A DNA stretch of 64,000 bases from JAIPAN01 sp040403555 (GCA_040403555.1 JBBAKN010000001.1:62001-126000), one strand, 5' to 3'; counted from the stretch's first letter, positions 47,426 to 56,566 are shown. The notes: generated by a model not told the origin, from the sequence alone. Translations and numbers: made by a program.

Positions 47426-49774
47426 ATGGCTAAAAATCTATTAATAGTTGAGTCACCGGCCAAAGCCAAAACCATCGAAGGATATCTGGGCAAAGATTTT
47501 CTGGTAAAATCGAGCTACGGACATATCAGAGACTTGGTAAAAACCGACGAGGCTATTGATACTGCGCATAATTTTGAACAGAAATATGAAGTTCCAACCG
47601 ATAAAAAGGCAATAGTTAGTGAACTTAAAAAACTAGCCAAAGAAGCCGAAATGGTGTGGCTAGCATCCGATGAAGACCGCGAAGGAGAAGCCATTTCTTG
47701 GCACTTATTTGAAACCCTTGGCCTTAAAGAAGAAAAAACAAAACGCATTGTGTTTCACGAGATTACCAAGCCGGCAATTTTAAAAGCCATTGAAAGTCCG
47801 CGAACCATTGATTATAATTTGGTGAATGCCCAGCAAGCCCGTCGGGTTTTAGACCGCTTAGTGGGTTTTGAACTATCGCCGGTACTTTGGAAAAAAGTAA
47901 AACCTTCCCTATCTGCAGGCCGAGTACAATCGGTTGCGGTACGTTTAATTGTGGATAGAGAGCGTGAAGTGAATCAATTTAATGCCGAAGCTGCTTTTAA
48001 AGTAGTTGCTATTTTTTCTACCGATAGTGCCAAAGAATTATTTAAAGCCGAATTAGGTGAACGTTTTAGCCAAAAAGGAGAAGCGGAACAGTTTCTAAAC
48101 GATTGTAAAGCCGCCATTTTTACCATTACTAGCTTAGAAACCAAACCCAGCAAACGGAGCCCCTCTGCACCCTTTACCACCTCTACCCTACAACAAGAGG
48201 CTAGCCGTAAATTGGGTTTCTCGGTAGCCCGAACCATGTCGGTAGCACAAAAACTATACGAAGCAGGTAAAATTACCTACATGCGTACCGATTCGGTAAA
48301 CCTATCGGATACTGCTTTAGGTGCTGCAGCGAACGAAATTAACTCGTCTTTTGGCGAAAAATACCATCAAGTACGAAAATACAAAACCAAATCGGCCGGT
48401 GCACAAGAAGCACATGAGGCCATTCGGCCAACCTATTTTGAGGTACATACCCTAAACGGCGATCCATCAGAAAAACGCTTATACGAATTAATTTGGAAAC
48501 GAGCTATTTCTTCTCAAATGGCCGAAGCTCAATTTGAAAAAACAACTGCAAAAATTAGTATCTCTACCCGTAAAGAAGAATTAATTGCTCAAGGTGAGGT
48601 GTTAAAATTTGATGGTTTCTTAAAAGTATACATGGAATCTTCAGATGAAGAGGACGATACCGAAATTACTACAGAAGACAGCAAGCAAGATGCTATTCTA
48701 CCTCCATTGGTAAAAGGGCAAAGCCTTAATCTTGTTGAATTGACGGCAACAGAACGTTATTCTCGTCCGCCTGCCCGATATACCGAGGCAAGCTTGGTAA
48801 AAAAATTAGAGGAATTGGGTATCGGCCGCCCTTCTACCTATGCGCCAACCATTTCAACGGTACAAAACCGTGGATATGTGGTTAAGGAAGATAGAGAAGG
48901 CAGAACCCGCAATTACGAGGTGTTAACGCTTAAAAGCGGAGCTATTAGCGGCGAAACTCGTACAGAGAATACCGGAGCAGAAAAATCGAAATTATTCCCA
49001 ACAGATATTGGTGCCATTGTAAACGATTTCTTGGTAGAACATTTTAAAGGGATTGTTGATTTTCACTTTACCGCCAAGGTGGAGAAAGAGTTTGATGATA
49101 TTGCCCAAGGCTTAACCAATTGGACAGCCATGTTGCGTAATTTCTATGACCCTTTTCATGCAGAAGTACAAAACACGCTGGATAATGCTGAACGGGCCAA
49201 TGGTGGTCGTGAATTAGGGATAGACCCAGTTTCGGGTAAAACCATTTCGGTACGTATTGGGCGTTTTGGACCTTTTGTACAAATTGGAGATACCGAGGGC
49301 GAAGAAAAACCACGTTATGCCAGTTTGCGTACCGGGCAAATGATGGAGAGCATTAGTCTAGAAGATGCCTTAGAACTATTCAAACTGCCCAAAACTCTTG
49401 GCCAGTTTGAAGATAAAGATATGGTGGTGGCTATTGGTAAATTTGGTCCATATGTACGCCACGATGGTGCTTTTTACTCTATTCCAAAAGAGTTTGACCC
49501 ACATACTTTAGAAGAGGCTAAGGCTATAGAAATTATCCAAGAAAAGCGCCAAAAAGATATTGATAAACTTATAAAAGTGTTTGATGAAAACCCAGATGTC
49601 CGTATCGAAGATGGACGATGGGGTCCTTACATCAAATTTGGTAAGCTAAACATCAAAATACCAAAAGATAAAACACCCGAAAGTATTAGTTATGCCGAAA
49701 TATTGGTTTTAGCCGAAGCTGCCGAAAAAGAGCCTAAAAAAGGTAAAGCTAAACGTTTCGCCAAGAAAAAATAA
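47426..49774 (+). CDS. topA: TopA, DNA topoisomerase I
   Basis: Type IA enzyme that relaxes negative supercoils. The 782 residues include the Toprim domain with SPAKAKTIEGYLG and ASDEDREGEAISWHL, GRVQSVAVRLIVDRE, the catalytic Tyr in ITYMRTDSVNLS (about 286), and LEELGIGRPSTYAPT. The C-terminal third holds TopA repeat domains (RIGRFGPFVQIGD and related, about 600-770) instead of zinc ribbons, and a basic tail ends KRFAKKK. I start at the ATG at 47426 to give MAKNLLIVESPAKAK. A weak TTTATTTG box is at 47397-47404. Confidence 0.97.
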   Translation: MAKNLLIVESPAKAKTIEGYLGKDFLVKSSYGHIRDLVKTDEAIDTAHNFEQKYEVPTDKKAIVSELKKLAKEAEMVWLASDEDREGEAISWHLFETLGLKEEKTKRIVFHEITKPAILKAIESPRTIDYNLVNAQQARRVLDRLVGFELSPVLWKKVKPSLSAGRVQSVAVRLIVDREREVNQFNAEAAFKVVAIFSTDSAKELFKAELGERFSQKGEAEQFLNDCKAAIFTITSLETKPSKRSPSAPFTTSTLQQEASRKLGFSVARTMSVAQKLYEAGKITYMRTDSVNLSDTALGAAANEINSSFGEKYHQVRKYKTKSAGAQEAHEAIRPTYFEVHTLNGDPSEKRLYELIWKRAISSQMAEAQFEKTTAKISISTRKEELIAQGEVLKFDGFLKVYMESSDEEDDTEITTEDSKQDAILPPLVKGQSLNLVELTATERYSRPPARYTEASLVKKLEELGIGRPSTYAPTISTVQNRGYVVKEDREGRTRNYEVLTLKSGAISGETRTENTGAEKSKLFPTDIGAIVNDFLVEHFKGIVDFHFTAKVEKEFDDIAQGLTNWTAMLRNFYDPFHAEVQNTLDNAERANGGRELGIDPVSGKTISVRIGRFGPFVQIGDTEGEEKPRYASLRTGQMMESISLEDALELFKLPKTLGQFEDKDMVVAIGKFGPYVRHDGAFYSIPKEFDPHTLEEAKAIEIIQEKRQKDIDKLIKVFDENPDVRIEDGRWGPYIKFGKLNIKIPKDKTPESISYAEILVLAEAAEKEPKKGKAKRFAKKK

Positions 49775-49786
49775 GCTTTTTCTGCT

Positions 49787-50194
49787 ATGAAAAAAGATAT
49801 TCTGCATCCGCTGGTGGAAGGCATCTCTATCGCCGTAGTACTCGAAAGCGAAAACCCACAGGGCCGCAACTGGAAAGTATACCTCCTAAACCAGCGAAAC
49901 GAAGCTATTGACACCGTATTAATTGCCGCTAAGGGGTATGGAACTCTACAAGGTAAAGAGCTGAAAACTTCTACCCTACGCCACGCTATGGGAACCGTAG
50001 CAGCACACACTGCCGTAGCTGTAGAACTTATAGATGAGGCTGTTTTTGGCTTAGCGAATGAATATTGGGTAAGTTATTACATCCACAATAATTTATTCGA
50101 TAAGAAGTTTGTATTTATGCCCGAGAGCATTGTTGATAGCAATTTAATACGCATTCCATTGGTAAATAAACCCGGAGTAATGATTGGGCAATAA
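49787..50194 (+). CDS. Conserved-looking protein of unknown function
   Basis: 135 residues without signal peptide or TM helix. Alternating hydrophobic strands dominate, with segments GISIAVVLESENPQGRNWKVYLLNQ, AKGYGTLQGKELKTSTLRH and NEYWVSYYIHNNLFDKKFVFMPESI. I do not recognise a named family. It begins 12 bases after topA and ends 35 bases before the next gene, so it likely shares that transcript. Product is small, soluble and cytosolic. Confidence 0.75.
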   Translation: MKKDILHPLVEGISIAVVLESENPQGRNWKVYLLNQRNEAIDTVLIAAKGYGTLQGKELKTSTLRHAMGTVAAHTAVAVELIDEAVFGLANEYWVSYYIHNNLFDKKFVFMPESIVDSNLIRIPLVNKPGVMIGQ

Positions 50195-50229
50195 ATGCAT
50201 CTCTGAAAAAATAAGTTTAATTTAACCGT

Positions 50230-50943
50230 ATGTTGCAGCAAGTAAATTTAAAAAACGTTTTGGTACTCGATGTAGAAACGGTACCCCAATATGCTTCTGC
50301 AGCAGAAATTCCGGCTAACGTATTAGAACTTTGGGCGCACAAAACTCGTTTTATGCGTAAAGAGGGGGAAACACCCGAAGAATACTATTCCAAAGCAGGT
50401 ATTTTTGCCGAATTTGGTAAAATTATCTGCATTTCTTTCGGCATTTATATTAAACGCCAAGGTAAATTGAGCTTTCGCATTAAATCTATTGCTGGCCACG
50501 ATGAAAAAGAGATTTTAAGCGCTTTTATCGAAATTATTAAAAAACAACCTGCCAATGTGGTACTTTGTGCACATAATGGCAAAGAATTCGATTTTCCTTA
50601 CCTCTGCCGCCGTATGCTAATACATGGCTTAGAAATACCTAGTTGCTTGCAAATAGCAGGCAAAAAGCCATGGGAAATTAATCACCTAGATACCATGGAA
50701 TTGTGGAAGTTTGGCGACTATAAAAACTATACTTCCTTACATTTATTGGCCACTATTTTTGGTATTCCTAGCCCGAAAGATGATATGGAGGGCAGCGACG
50801 TGCATTGGGTATATTGGAAAGACCAAGATTTGCAGCGCATTCAAACTTATTGCCAAAAGGATGTATTAACCACCGCACAACTGCTACTTCGCTTTAAGGG
50901 TTTACCTAGCATTACAGAAGAAGCCGTGATTATTGTGAGTTAA
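50230..50943 (+). CDS. PolB-like 3'-5' exonuclease (DEDDy type)
   Basis: 237 residues of the RNase H-fold exonuclease family related to the proofreading domain of B-family polymerases. Motif I is VLDVETVPQYA (Asp and Glu), motif II CAHNGKEFDFPYLCRRM, and motif III YCQKDVLTTAQLLLRF (Tyr and Asp), the DEDDy set. No polymerase domain follows. Substrate is unknown; DNA is assumed from relatives. Located between topA and rnr on the same strand. Confidence 0.88.
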   Translation: MLQQVNLKNVLVLDVETVPQYASAAEIPANVLELWAHKTRFMRKEGETPEEYYSKAGIFAEFGKIICISFGIYIKRQGKLSFRIKSIAGHDEKEILSAFIEIIKKQPANVVLCAHNGKEFDFPYLCRRMLIHGLEIPSCLQIAGKKPWEINHLDTMELWKFGDYKNYTSLHLLATIFGIPSPKDDMEGSDVHWVYWKDQDLQRIQTYCQKDVLTTAQLLLRFKGLPSITEEAVIIVS

Positions 50944-51024
50944 AATGCGCTTTTTCTGTTAATTTTTCGTGAAATCTACCTGAGCAATTAGCCAATACCT
51001 CCGAAATTTGGTACCTTAGTCTAC

Positions 51025-53154
51025 ATGTCTAAAAAAGCCCATCATTTTAAAGAAGTCTTAACGCAACTGATTTTAGAAATTTTTCAGAAATCAGGCCAAC
51101 AACTCCTAAACCCAAAACAAGTTTCTGCAAAACTAAAATTAGACGATGCAGATGCTCGAGATGCTATTGCGGAGATTCTTCGCAACGAAGTTAGAAAAGG
51201 AACCTTGAGAGAACCAGAACGTGGGCGTTTTCAATTAAAAGAACTTAAAACATTGGTAACAGGTCGGGTTGATTTAACCACCGATGGTTCGGCATTTATC
51301 ATTACTGAAGATGAGTTTGAACCTGATATTTACGTTGCTCCACGAAAATTGCGCAATGCGTTACACGGAGATACCGTACAGGTTTATGTGTACGCCAAAC
51401 AAAAAGGCGGCCGTAAAAAAGAAGGCGAAGTAGTAGAAATTCTAGTACGAGCCAAAATGGATTTCACTGGTATTGTGAAACTATCCGATCGTTTTGCCTT
51501 TTTTGTCCCCGACGACCGCAAAATGCAGCACGATATTTTTATACCACTGACGGATTTAAATGGGGCAAAAGACAATGAAAAAGCTATTGCCCACATTAGC
51601 GAATGGCCCGAAGGAGCCAAAAATCCCATCGGTAAAATTATACACGTATTAGGAAAACAGGGCGATAACAATGCCGAAATGAACGCTATTTTGGCTGATT
51701 TTGGTTTCCCTTTAGCTTTTCCAAAAGATGTAGAAGCAGCAGCAGAAGCCATACCCGAAACTATACCCGCTTCCGAGATAGCCAAACGCCGAGATTTCAG
51801 AAAAGTACTCACGTTTACTATCGACCCATTTGATGCCAAAGATTTTGATGATGCCATATCTTTTCAAAAATTACCCAACGGAAACTACGAAATTGGCGTA
51901 CATATTGCCGATGTATCACATTATGTACTCCCCGATTCGCCTTTAGATGTAGAAGCCTACGACAGAGGAACCTCGGTGTATTTGGTAGATAGGGTTATTC
52001 CCATGCTTCCTGAGCGCCTTTCGAACGGATTGTGCTCTCTACGCCCCAACGAAGATAAATTGTGTTTTTCGGCAGTTTTTGAGCTCGATGAAAAGGCAAA
52101 TATCCATTCCGAATGGTTTGGGCGTACCGTAATTCACTCCGATAAACGCTTTGCATACGAAGAAGCCCAAGAAATCATAGAAGGAAAAAAGTCTGATTTT
52201 TCGGAAGAAATACTTAAACTAAACGAACTAGCCTATATTTTACGCGAACGTAAATTTAAAGCCGGTGCCATAAGTTTCGAATCGGCAGAGGTGAAATTTA
52301 AACTTGATGAGCAAGGCAAACCCATTGGCGTGTATGTAAAAGAGCGTAAAGATGCACACAAACTTATTGAAGATTTTATGCTCTTAGCCAACCGAAAAGT
52401 AGCCGAATTTGTGGCTAAAAAAGGTCAAGGGAAACATAAATACACTTTTGTGTACCGTGCCCACGATTCGCCAAAAGAAGAAGCTTTATTAAACTTTGCA
52501 CAGTTTGCCTCCAAGTTTGGCTATAAAATAAATACTCAATCCGATAAAACCATTGCCTTCTCCTTAAACGCTTTATTGGTAGATGTAGAAGGTAAAGGTG
52601 AGCAAAACGTATTGACGCAACTAGCCATAAGATCTATGGCTAAAGCCATTTATACCACCAAAAAATCGAGCCATTATGGCTTAGCCTTTGAATATTATAC
52701 ACACTTTACCTCTCCCATTAGGCGCTACCCCGATGTGATGGTACACCGTTTATTAGCTCATTATTTAGCCGAAGGCTCAACGGCTAATGCCGATCACTAC
52801 GAAAAATTGTGTGTACACTCTTCCCAAATGGAAAAAAGAGCAGCCGATGCCGAACGTGCTTCTGTAAAATATAAACAAGCCGAATATCTGCAAGACAATG
52901 TGGGTAATCAATTCGAAGGTATTATTTCGGGCGTTACAGAGTGGGGTATGTACGTAGAATTAGTGGAAAATAAATGTGAAGGAATGATTCGTTTACGTGA
53001 TATAAATGATGATTTTTATGTTTTAGATGAAAAAAATTATTGCATTATTGGGCAGCGTAAAAAACGCAAATACCAATTAGGCGATCGTGTAACCATTAAA
53101 GTTAAAAAAGTAGACCTATCGAAACGTCAAATTGATTTTTCTTTAGTAACCTAA
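51025..53154 (+). CDS. rnr: RNase R, exoribonuclease
   Basis: 3'-5' exoribonuclease that degrades structured RNA. The 709 residues show an N-terminal winged-helix/cold-shock region, the RNB catalytic domain with TIDPFDAKDFDDAISF and HIADVSHYVLP, the FTSPIRRYPDVMVHRLL segment, and a C-terminal S1 domain (GIISGVTEWGMYVELVENK). The acidic, Lys-rich tail of E. coli RNase R is missing. The gene follows the exonuclease by 81 bases; the polyprenyl synthase begins 10 bases after its end and is probably in the same transcript. Confidence 0.95.
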   Translation: MSKKAHHFKEVLTQLILEIFQKSGQQLLNPKQVSAKLKLDDADARDAIAEILRNEVRKGTLREPERGRFQLKELKTLVTGRVDLTTDGSAFIITEDEFEPDIYVAPRKLRNALHGDTVQVYVYAKQKGGRKKEGEVVEILVRAKMDFTGIVKLSDRFAFFVPDDRKMQHDIFIPLTDLNGAKDNEKAIAHISEWPEGAKNPIGKIIHVLGKQGDNNAEMNAILADFGFPLAFPKDVEAAAEAIPETIPASEIAKRRDFRKVLTFTIDPFDAKDFDDAISFQKLPNGNYEIGVHIADVSHYVLPDSPLDVEAYDRGTSVYLVDRVIPMLPERLSNGLCSLRPNEDKLCFSAVFELDEKANIHSEWFGRTVIHSDKRFAYEEAQEIIEGKKSDFSEEILKLNELAYILRERKFKAGAISFESAEVKFKLDEQGKPIGVYVKERKDAHKLIEDFMLLANRKVAEFVAKKGQGKHKYTFVYRAHDSPKEEALLNFAQFASKFGYKINTQSDKTIAFSLNALLVDVEGKGEQNVLTQLAIRSMAKAIYTTKKSSHYGLAFEYYTHFTSPIRRYPDVMVHRLLAHYLAEGSTANADHYEKLCVHSSQMEKRAADAERASVKYKQAEYLQDNVGNQFEGIISGVTEWGMYVELVENKCEGMIRLRDINDDFYVLDEKNYCIIGQRKKRKYQLGDRVTIKVKKVDLSKRQIDFSLVT

Positions 53155-53164
53155 TAAAGAGTAC

Positions 53165-54142
53165 ATGCATACCATTGAAGAACTACAAGAACTGCTGGCA
53201 AAAGCAGTAAGCGCTAAAAAATATCCCAACCAACCGGCCGAATTGTACGAGCCCATAAGCTACATCATGGCCATGAGCGGCAAGCGCATGCGCCCCGTAT
53301 TGCTATTAATGGGCTGTGAACTATTCCGTGGCGATATTCAGAAAGCGATAGACCCGGCATTAGCCGTTGAAGTTTTCCATAATTTTACGCTTATGCACGA
53401 CGATATAATGGATAAAGCTCCCCTTCGTCGTGGAAAGCAAACCGTTCACGAAAAATGGAATGCCAATATTGCCATACTTTCTGGCGATGTAATGCTGGTG
53501 CAAGGTTACATACTTTTACTGAACAGCTTAGAAGAACAATTACTACGCCCCGTGCTTCATGTGTTTAACGAAACTGCCGTAAGCGTATGCGAAGGGCAAC
53601 AGTTTGATATGAATTTTGAAACCCAAGTAGCCGTTTCACTTACAGATTATATTGAAATGATACGCCTAAAAACAGCTGTTTTATTGGGTGGAGCTTTAAA
53701 AATTGGTGCACTTATTGCAGGTGCATCTACCGCCGAAAGCGATTTATTGGAAGGCTTTGGCGAAGATTTGGGCATTGCCTTTCAAATACAAGACGATATT
53801 TTAGATGTGTACGGGAACCCTGATAAATTTGGCAAACAAGTAGCTGGCGATATTTTAGCGAATAAAAAGACCTATTTACTCATAAAAGCACAAGAATTGG
53901 CTGCAGGCAAGGATGCCGATGAGTTAAACCACTGGCTTGAAGCAAGTACATATCAGGCAGAGGACAAAATTAAAGCTGTAACCGAACTATACAACCGTTT
54001 AGGCGTGCGTGAGTTAGCCGAAACTGCCATGCAATACTATGCAAAAAAGGCAATTGAGCAATTAGATGCCATTCAGGTGGAAGCTGCTCGTAAAGAAGCC
54101 CTACGCAATTTTGCTGCTCAACTTATTAGTAGAGAGCAATAA
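53165..54142 (+). CDS. Polyprenyl diphosphate synthase
   Basis: Trans-prenyltransferase that builds isoprenoid chains (for quinones or carriers) from IPP. The 325 residues have the first DDxxD in LMHDDIMDKAPLRRG (about 77-81) and the second in FQIQDDILDVYG (about 206-210), plus SGKRMRPVLLLMG at the start of the catalytic cavity. Small residues sit before the first DDxxD (NFTLMHDD), consistent with medium chains, but chain length is not established. Ends at the terminator 54143-54178. Confidence 0.93.
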   Translation: MHTIEELQELLAKAVSAKKYPNQPAELYEPISYIMAMSGKRMRPVLLLMGCELFRGDIQKAIDPALAVEVFHNFTLMHDDIMDKAPLRRGKQTVHEKWNANIAILSGDVMLVQGYILLLNSLEEQLLRPVLHVFNETAVSVCEGQQFDMNFETQVAVSLTDYIEMIRLKTAVLLGGALKIGALIAGASTAESDLLEGFGEDLGIAFQIQDDILDVYGNPDKFGKQVAGDILANKKTYLLIKAQELAAGKDADELNHWLEASTYQAEDKIKAVTELYNRLGVRELAETAMQYYAKKAIEQLDAIQVEAARKEALRNFAAQLISREQ

Positions 54143-54178
54143 AAAAGCCTCTCCGATATACGAAGAGGCTTAAATAAA
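54143..54178. terminator. Bidirectional terminator between the prenyl synthase and rpmA
   Basis: AAGCCTCT (54145-54152) pairs with AGAGGCTT (54164-54171), with A and T runs on both sides. Confidence 0.75.
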
Positions 54179-54192
54179 AAAAAATAAAAAAC

Positions 54193-54660
54193 TTATTTCT
54201 TTGGAGCAGCTTTCTTAGCTGGTGCTTTTTTCTCAGCAGCCGCTTTCGGAGCAGCAGCCTTCTTAGCTGGAGCTTTAGCAGCAGGTGCTTTCTTAGCTGG
54301 AGCGGCTTTTTCAGCAGCAACCGGAGCAGCAGTTTCTACTACCTCGGCAACAACTGGAGCAGCTACTTTCGGAGTTGTAGCTTTCTTAGGAGCAGCTACC
54401 TGTACTTCTGCAGGTAATATAGAAACGTATGATTTATTATCCGCACGTTTTCTGAAAATTACGGTACCATCTACTAAAGCAAAAAGTGTGTGGTCTTTAC
54501 CTAAACCTACATTTTTTTCTGGATGGTGTTGTGTACCACGTTGACGTACAATGATGTTACCAGCAATAGCCAATTGACCACCAAAAATTTTAATACCTAA
54601 ACGTTTACTATGGGATTCGCGACCGTTTCTGGAACTACCGGCCCCTTTTTTATGTGCCAT
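54193..54660 (-). CDS. rpmA: Ribosomal protein L27 with a long Ala/Lys/Pro tail
   Basis: Large-subunit protein whose N-terminus reaches the peptidyl transferase centre. Residues 1 to about 86 are a regular L27 (MAHKKGAGSSRNGRESHSKRLG at the start, then VRQRGTQHHPEKNVGLGKDHTLFALVDG). Residues about 87-155 are an extra tail rich in Ala, Lys and Pro, with PAKKA motifs repeated about four times, like histone H1-type tails. L27 is usually near 85-95 residues. Because the frame shows no break, I read the tail as real. Downstream of rplU with a 50-base gap, the usual rplU-rpmA operon. Confidence 0.95.
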   Translation of the reverse strand: MAHKKGAGSSRNGRESHSKRLGIKIFGGQLAIAGNIIVRQRGTQHHPEKNVGLGKDHTLFALVDGTVIFRKRADNKSYVSILPAEVQVAAPKKATTPKVAAPVVAEVVETAAPVAAEKAAPAKKAPAAKAPAKKAAAPKAAAEKKAPAKKAAPKK

Positions 54661-54710
54661 GTTTTATTTACTTATGAATTGAAAAAACAATTCTAATGAA
54701 CAATCTAAAC

Positions 54711-55022
54711 TTATAATTTAATACCAGTAATCTGGATTTTGGTGAATTGTTGGCGGTGACCGTTTTTCTTTTTGTAGCCTTTACGACGTTTCTTTTTGAA
54801 AACAATCACTTTATCTCCTTTTAAATGAGACAAGATTTTAGCCGAAACCACCGCACCTTTAAGCGTAGGCGTACCTACTTTAAATTTACCGCCATCTTCA
54901 GCCAATAATACATTGTCAAATTCAATACTAGCGCCTTCATCTCCTTGTAATCTGTGTACAAAAAGATGCTGGTCTTTAGCAACTTTAAATTGCTGTCCGG
55001 CTATATTTACTATTGCGTACAT
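54711..55022 (-). CDS. rplU: Ribosomal protein L21
   Basis: 103-residue 50S protein that binds 23S rRNA. It begins MYAIVNIAGQQFKVAKDQ and ends with KKRRKGYKKKNGHRQQFTKIQI, the L21 signature region. First gene of the rplU-rpmA operon; a -7 box lies at 55056-55063, giving a leader of about 28 bases. No extension is seen in this protein. Confidence 0.97.
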   Translation of the reverse strand: MYAIVNIAGQQFKVAKDQHLFVHRLQGDEGASIEFDNVLLAEDGGKFKVGTPTLKGAVVSAKILSHLKGDKVIVFKKKRRKGYKKKNGHRQQFTKIQITGIKL

Positions 55023-55055
55023 GGTTATTTATTGGTTTTATTGTTAAATGAGGTG

Positions 55056-55063
55056 CAAATATA
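55056..55063 (-). promoter_or_regulatory. -7 element of the rplU-rpmA operon
   Basis: Minus strand TATATTTG, a strong match to TAnnTTTG, 33 bases before the rplU ATG. Confidence 0.6.
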
Positions 55064-55116
55064 GTACATATATTTCTTAAATACTAGCAAAATCTAAATA
55101 TTTAGAAAAGCCAATT

Positions 55117-55187
55117 CGGGGCTATTGCTTACGTCAGACACGCTTTTCGCTGTAAGCCCTATGGGCTATCCGCTGCAATCGGGTTTA
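55117..55187. repeat. REP-like palindromic element, GC-richer than surroundings
   Basis: Nested inverted repeats: ATTGC (55124-55128)/GCAAT (55175-55179), GCTTAC (55127-55132)/GTAAGC (55152-55157) and AGCCC-TAT-GGGCT (55155-55167). It lies in the gene-free 255 bases between rplU and the FISUMP gene. The GGGCTATCCGCTGCAATC stretch looks like dispersed intergenic elements seen in other Bacteroidota, from memory only. Confidence 0.4.
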
Positions 55188-55277
55188 AGTTACCTACTTT
55201 CTAAAATTTAACTAAATAGTTTACACTAAAGCGTTTAAATAAGCGTTCTATGGCAGTAAACCTATAAAAATAAGAAA

Positions 55278-55985
55278 ATGAAAAATTTTATTCACACATG
55301 CATGTGCTTGCTCTTTGTAATAGCTGGCTTATCATGCAAAAAAAATACCACAACAACTGCCGCCAATACGGTTAAAGATATTGACGGAAATGTATATAAA
55401 ACTATTAAAATTGGTAACCAAACCTGGATGGCCGAAAACCTCCGTAGCACCAAATACCGCAATGGAGATCCTATTCCCTTAATTACAGACGCTGGTGCTT
55501 GGAGTAACTTAAGTAGCGGGGCTTACCAGGGACCCTTTATTTCAGATAAATTTGAATATGGTAATTTTTACAATTGGTTTGCCGTTAGTGACCCTAGAAA
55601 TATAGCCCCCGAAGGTTGGCACGTAGCAACCGATGCAGAATATACTGAATTAGCCAGCTTTTTAGGTGGAAATGCCATAGCCGGAAACAAACTAAAAGAA
55701 ACAGGAACCACACATTGGAACGATCCGAATACCGGCACAAACGAGAGCGGTTTTACTGCTTTAGGTAATGGAATTGTAGATGCTGTCGATGGCACGAAAC
55801 CAATAGCTTGGATAAAGAGTTTTTTTACTGTTTGGACAAGTACGTTGGCTCCAGGCACTTCTTATCCAATATTATATAGTATAAAAAATGATCTGCCGGA
55901 TTTTAATAAAAAAATATCTAATACTATTTTGGGAGCATCAGCACCTAAAAGACACGGCTGTGCTGTACGTTGCGTTAAAGATTAG
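55278..55985 (+). CDS. FISUMP-domain lipoprotein
   Basis: 235-residue lipoprotein: signal peptide with lipobox VIAGLSCKK (lipidated Cys near 20), then a FISUMP domain (Fibrobacter succinogenes major paralogous domain) with TVKDIDGNVYKTIKIGNQTW, AENLRSTKYRNGDPIPL, GNFYNWFAV, GWHVATDAEYTEL, AGNKLKETGTTHWN and GFTALGNG. The C-terminal KRHGCAVRCVKD has the usual RCVKD ending. Surface or periplasmic role, function unknown. Single gene, with a weak hairpin at its 3' side. Confidence 0.9.
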   Translation: MKNFIHTCMCLLFVIAGLSCKKNTTTTAANTVKDIDGNVYKTIKIGNQTWMAENLRSTKYRNGDPIPLITDAGAWSNLSSGAYQGPFISDKFEYGNFYNWFAVSDPRNIAPEGWHVATDAEYTELASFLGGNAIAGNKLKETGTTHWNDPNTGTNESGFTALGNGIVDAVDGTKPIAWIKSFFTVWTSTLAPGTSYPILYSIKNDLPDFNKKISNTILGASAPKRHGCAVRCVKD

Positions 55986-56000
55986 TATCAACAATTATTT

Positions 56001-56047
56001 AAAGCCCTTGTCATTCTTTACTAATTAAAGAGTTATAAGGGTTTTTT
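56001..56047. terminator. Weak terminator between the FISUMP gene and its minus-strand neighbour
   Basis: AGCCCTT/AAGGGTT pairs imperfectly at the ends with an inner CTTTACTAATTAAAG hairpin; a T run follows on the plus strand. A plausible end point but not a clean stem. Confidence 0.4.
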
Positions 56048-56555
56048 AATGTTTTCGCTGTCTACCTTCAGCATCGTTAATGGTGGTACTTACCGTTTCA
56101 ATTAAGGTTTTGGCAGCATCTTTCAGCTTTCCATTTCCGGCATAATCGGCATCAAAATCAAGTATTTTGGTTTTGCGCTGGTATTTAAATTCTAAATAAT
56201 AATGAGGGGCTGTTTTACCAGTACGATCTTCGGGATTTAGGCGCATATTCTGCGGAAAATTCCAAAAACCCAATTCTACGGCCTTGCGGTGTAAATAGAG
56301 TAAATCATCTTTACTTAATTTCACTTGGGTTTTTACCAAAGAATCTTGGTCATTTACATATTGGTAAAGGCCTGTTTTGCTATCGTATTGGTTTATTAAG
56401 CTATCCCCTAGCCCATATTTTAAGCTTACAGACTCCATTTCAGTAAATTTGTAGGGCGCATTTTTAATCATAATGCCATAATAATACATGCAGTAAGCCA
56501 AAAAAGGTACTACAATACAAATGGCTAAAAATATTTTTTTCTGTCTGTCTGTCAT
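56046..56555 (-). CDS. Membrane-anchored protein of unknown function
   Basis: 169 residues with one N-terminal membrane segment (about 8-27, KIFLAICIVVPFLAYCMYYYG) and a soluble domain of charged and aromatic residues, including DLLYLHRKAVELGFWNFP and HYYLEFKYQRKTKILDFDADYAG. I do not recognise the family. It follows the symporter gene (56567-57949) by 11 bases on the same strand and is probably cotranscribed with it. Confidence 0.7.
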   Translation of the reverse strand: MTDRQKKIFLAICIVVPFLAYCMYYYGIMIKNAPYKFTEMESVSLKYGLGDSLINQYDSKTGLYQYVNDQDSLVKTQVKLSKDDLLYLHRKAVELGFWNFPQNMRLNPEDRTGKTAPHYYLEFKYQRKTKILDFDADYAGNGKLKDAAKTLIETVSTTINDAEGRQRKH

Positions 56556-56566
56556 CGGTACTATAC

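Noticed and set aside
51384..51857. Minus-strand frame of 157 codons inside rnr
   Set aside because: Shadow of the conserved RNase R coding sequence; serine-rich low-complexity content typical of antisense frames.
54126..54320. Minus-strand frame rich in Leu, Arg and Lys over the L27 tail
   Set aside because: It is a frame-shifted reading of the repetitive L27 tail codons; the L27 frame itself is continuous and starts at a proper ATG.
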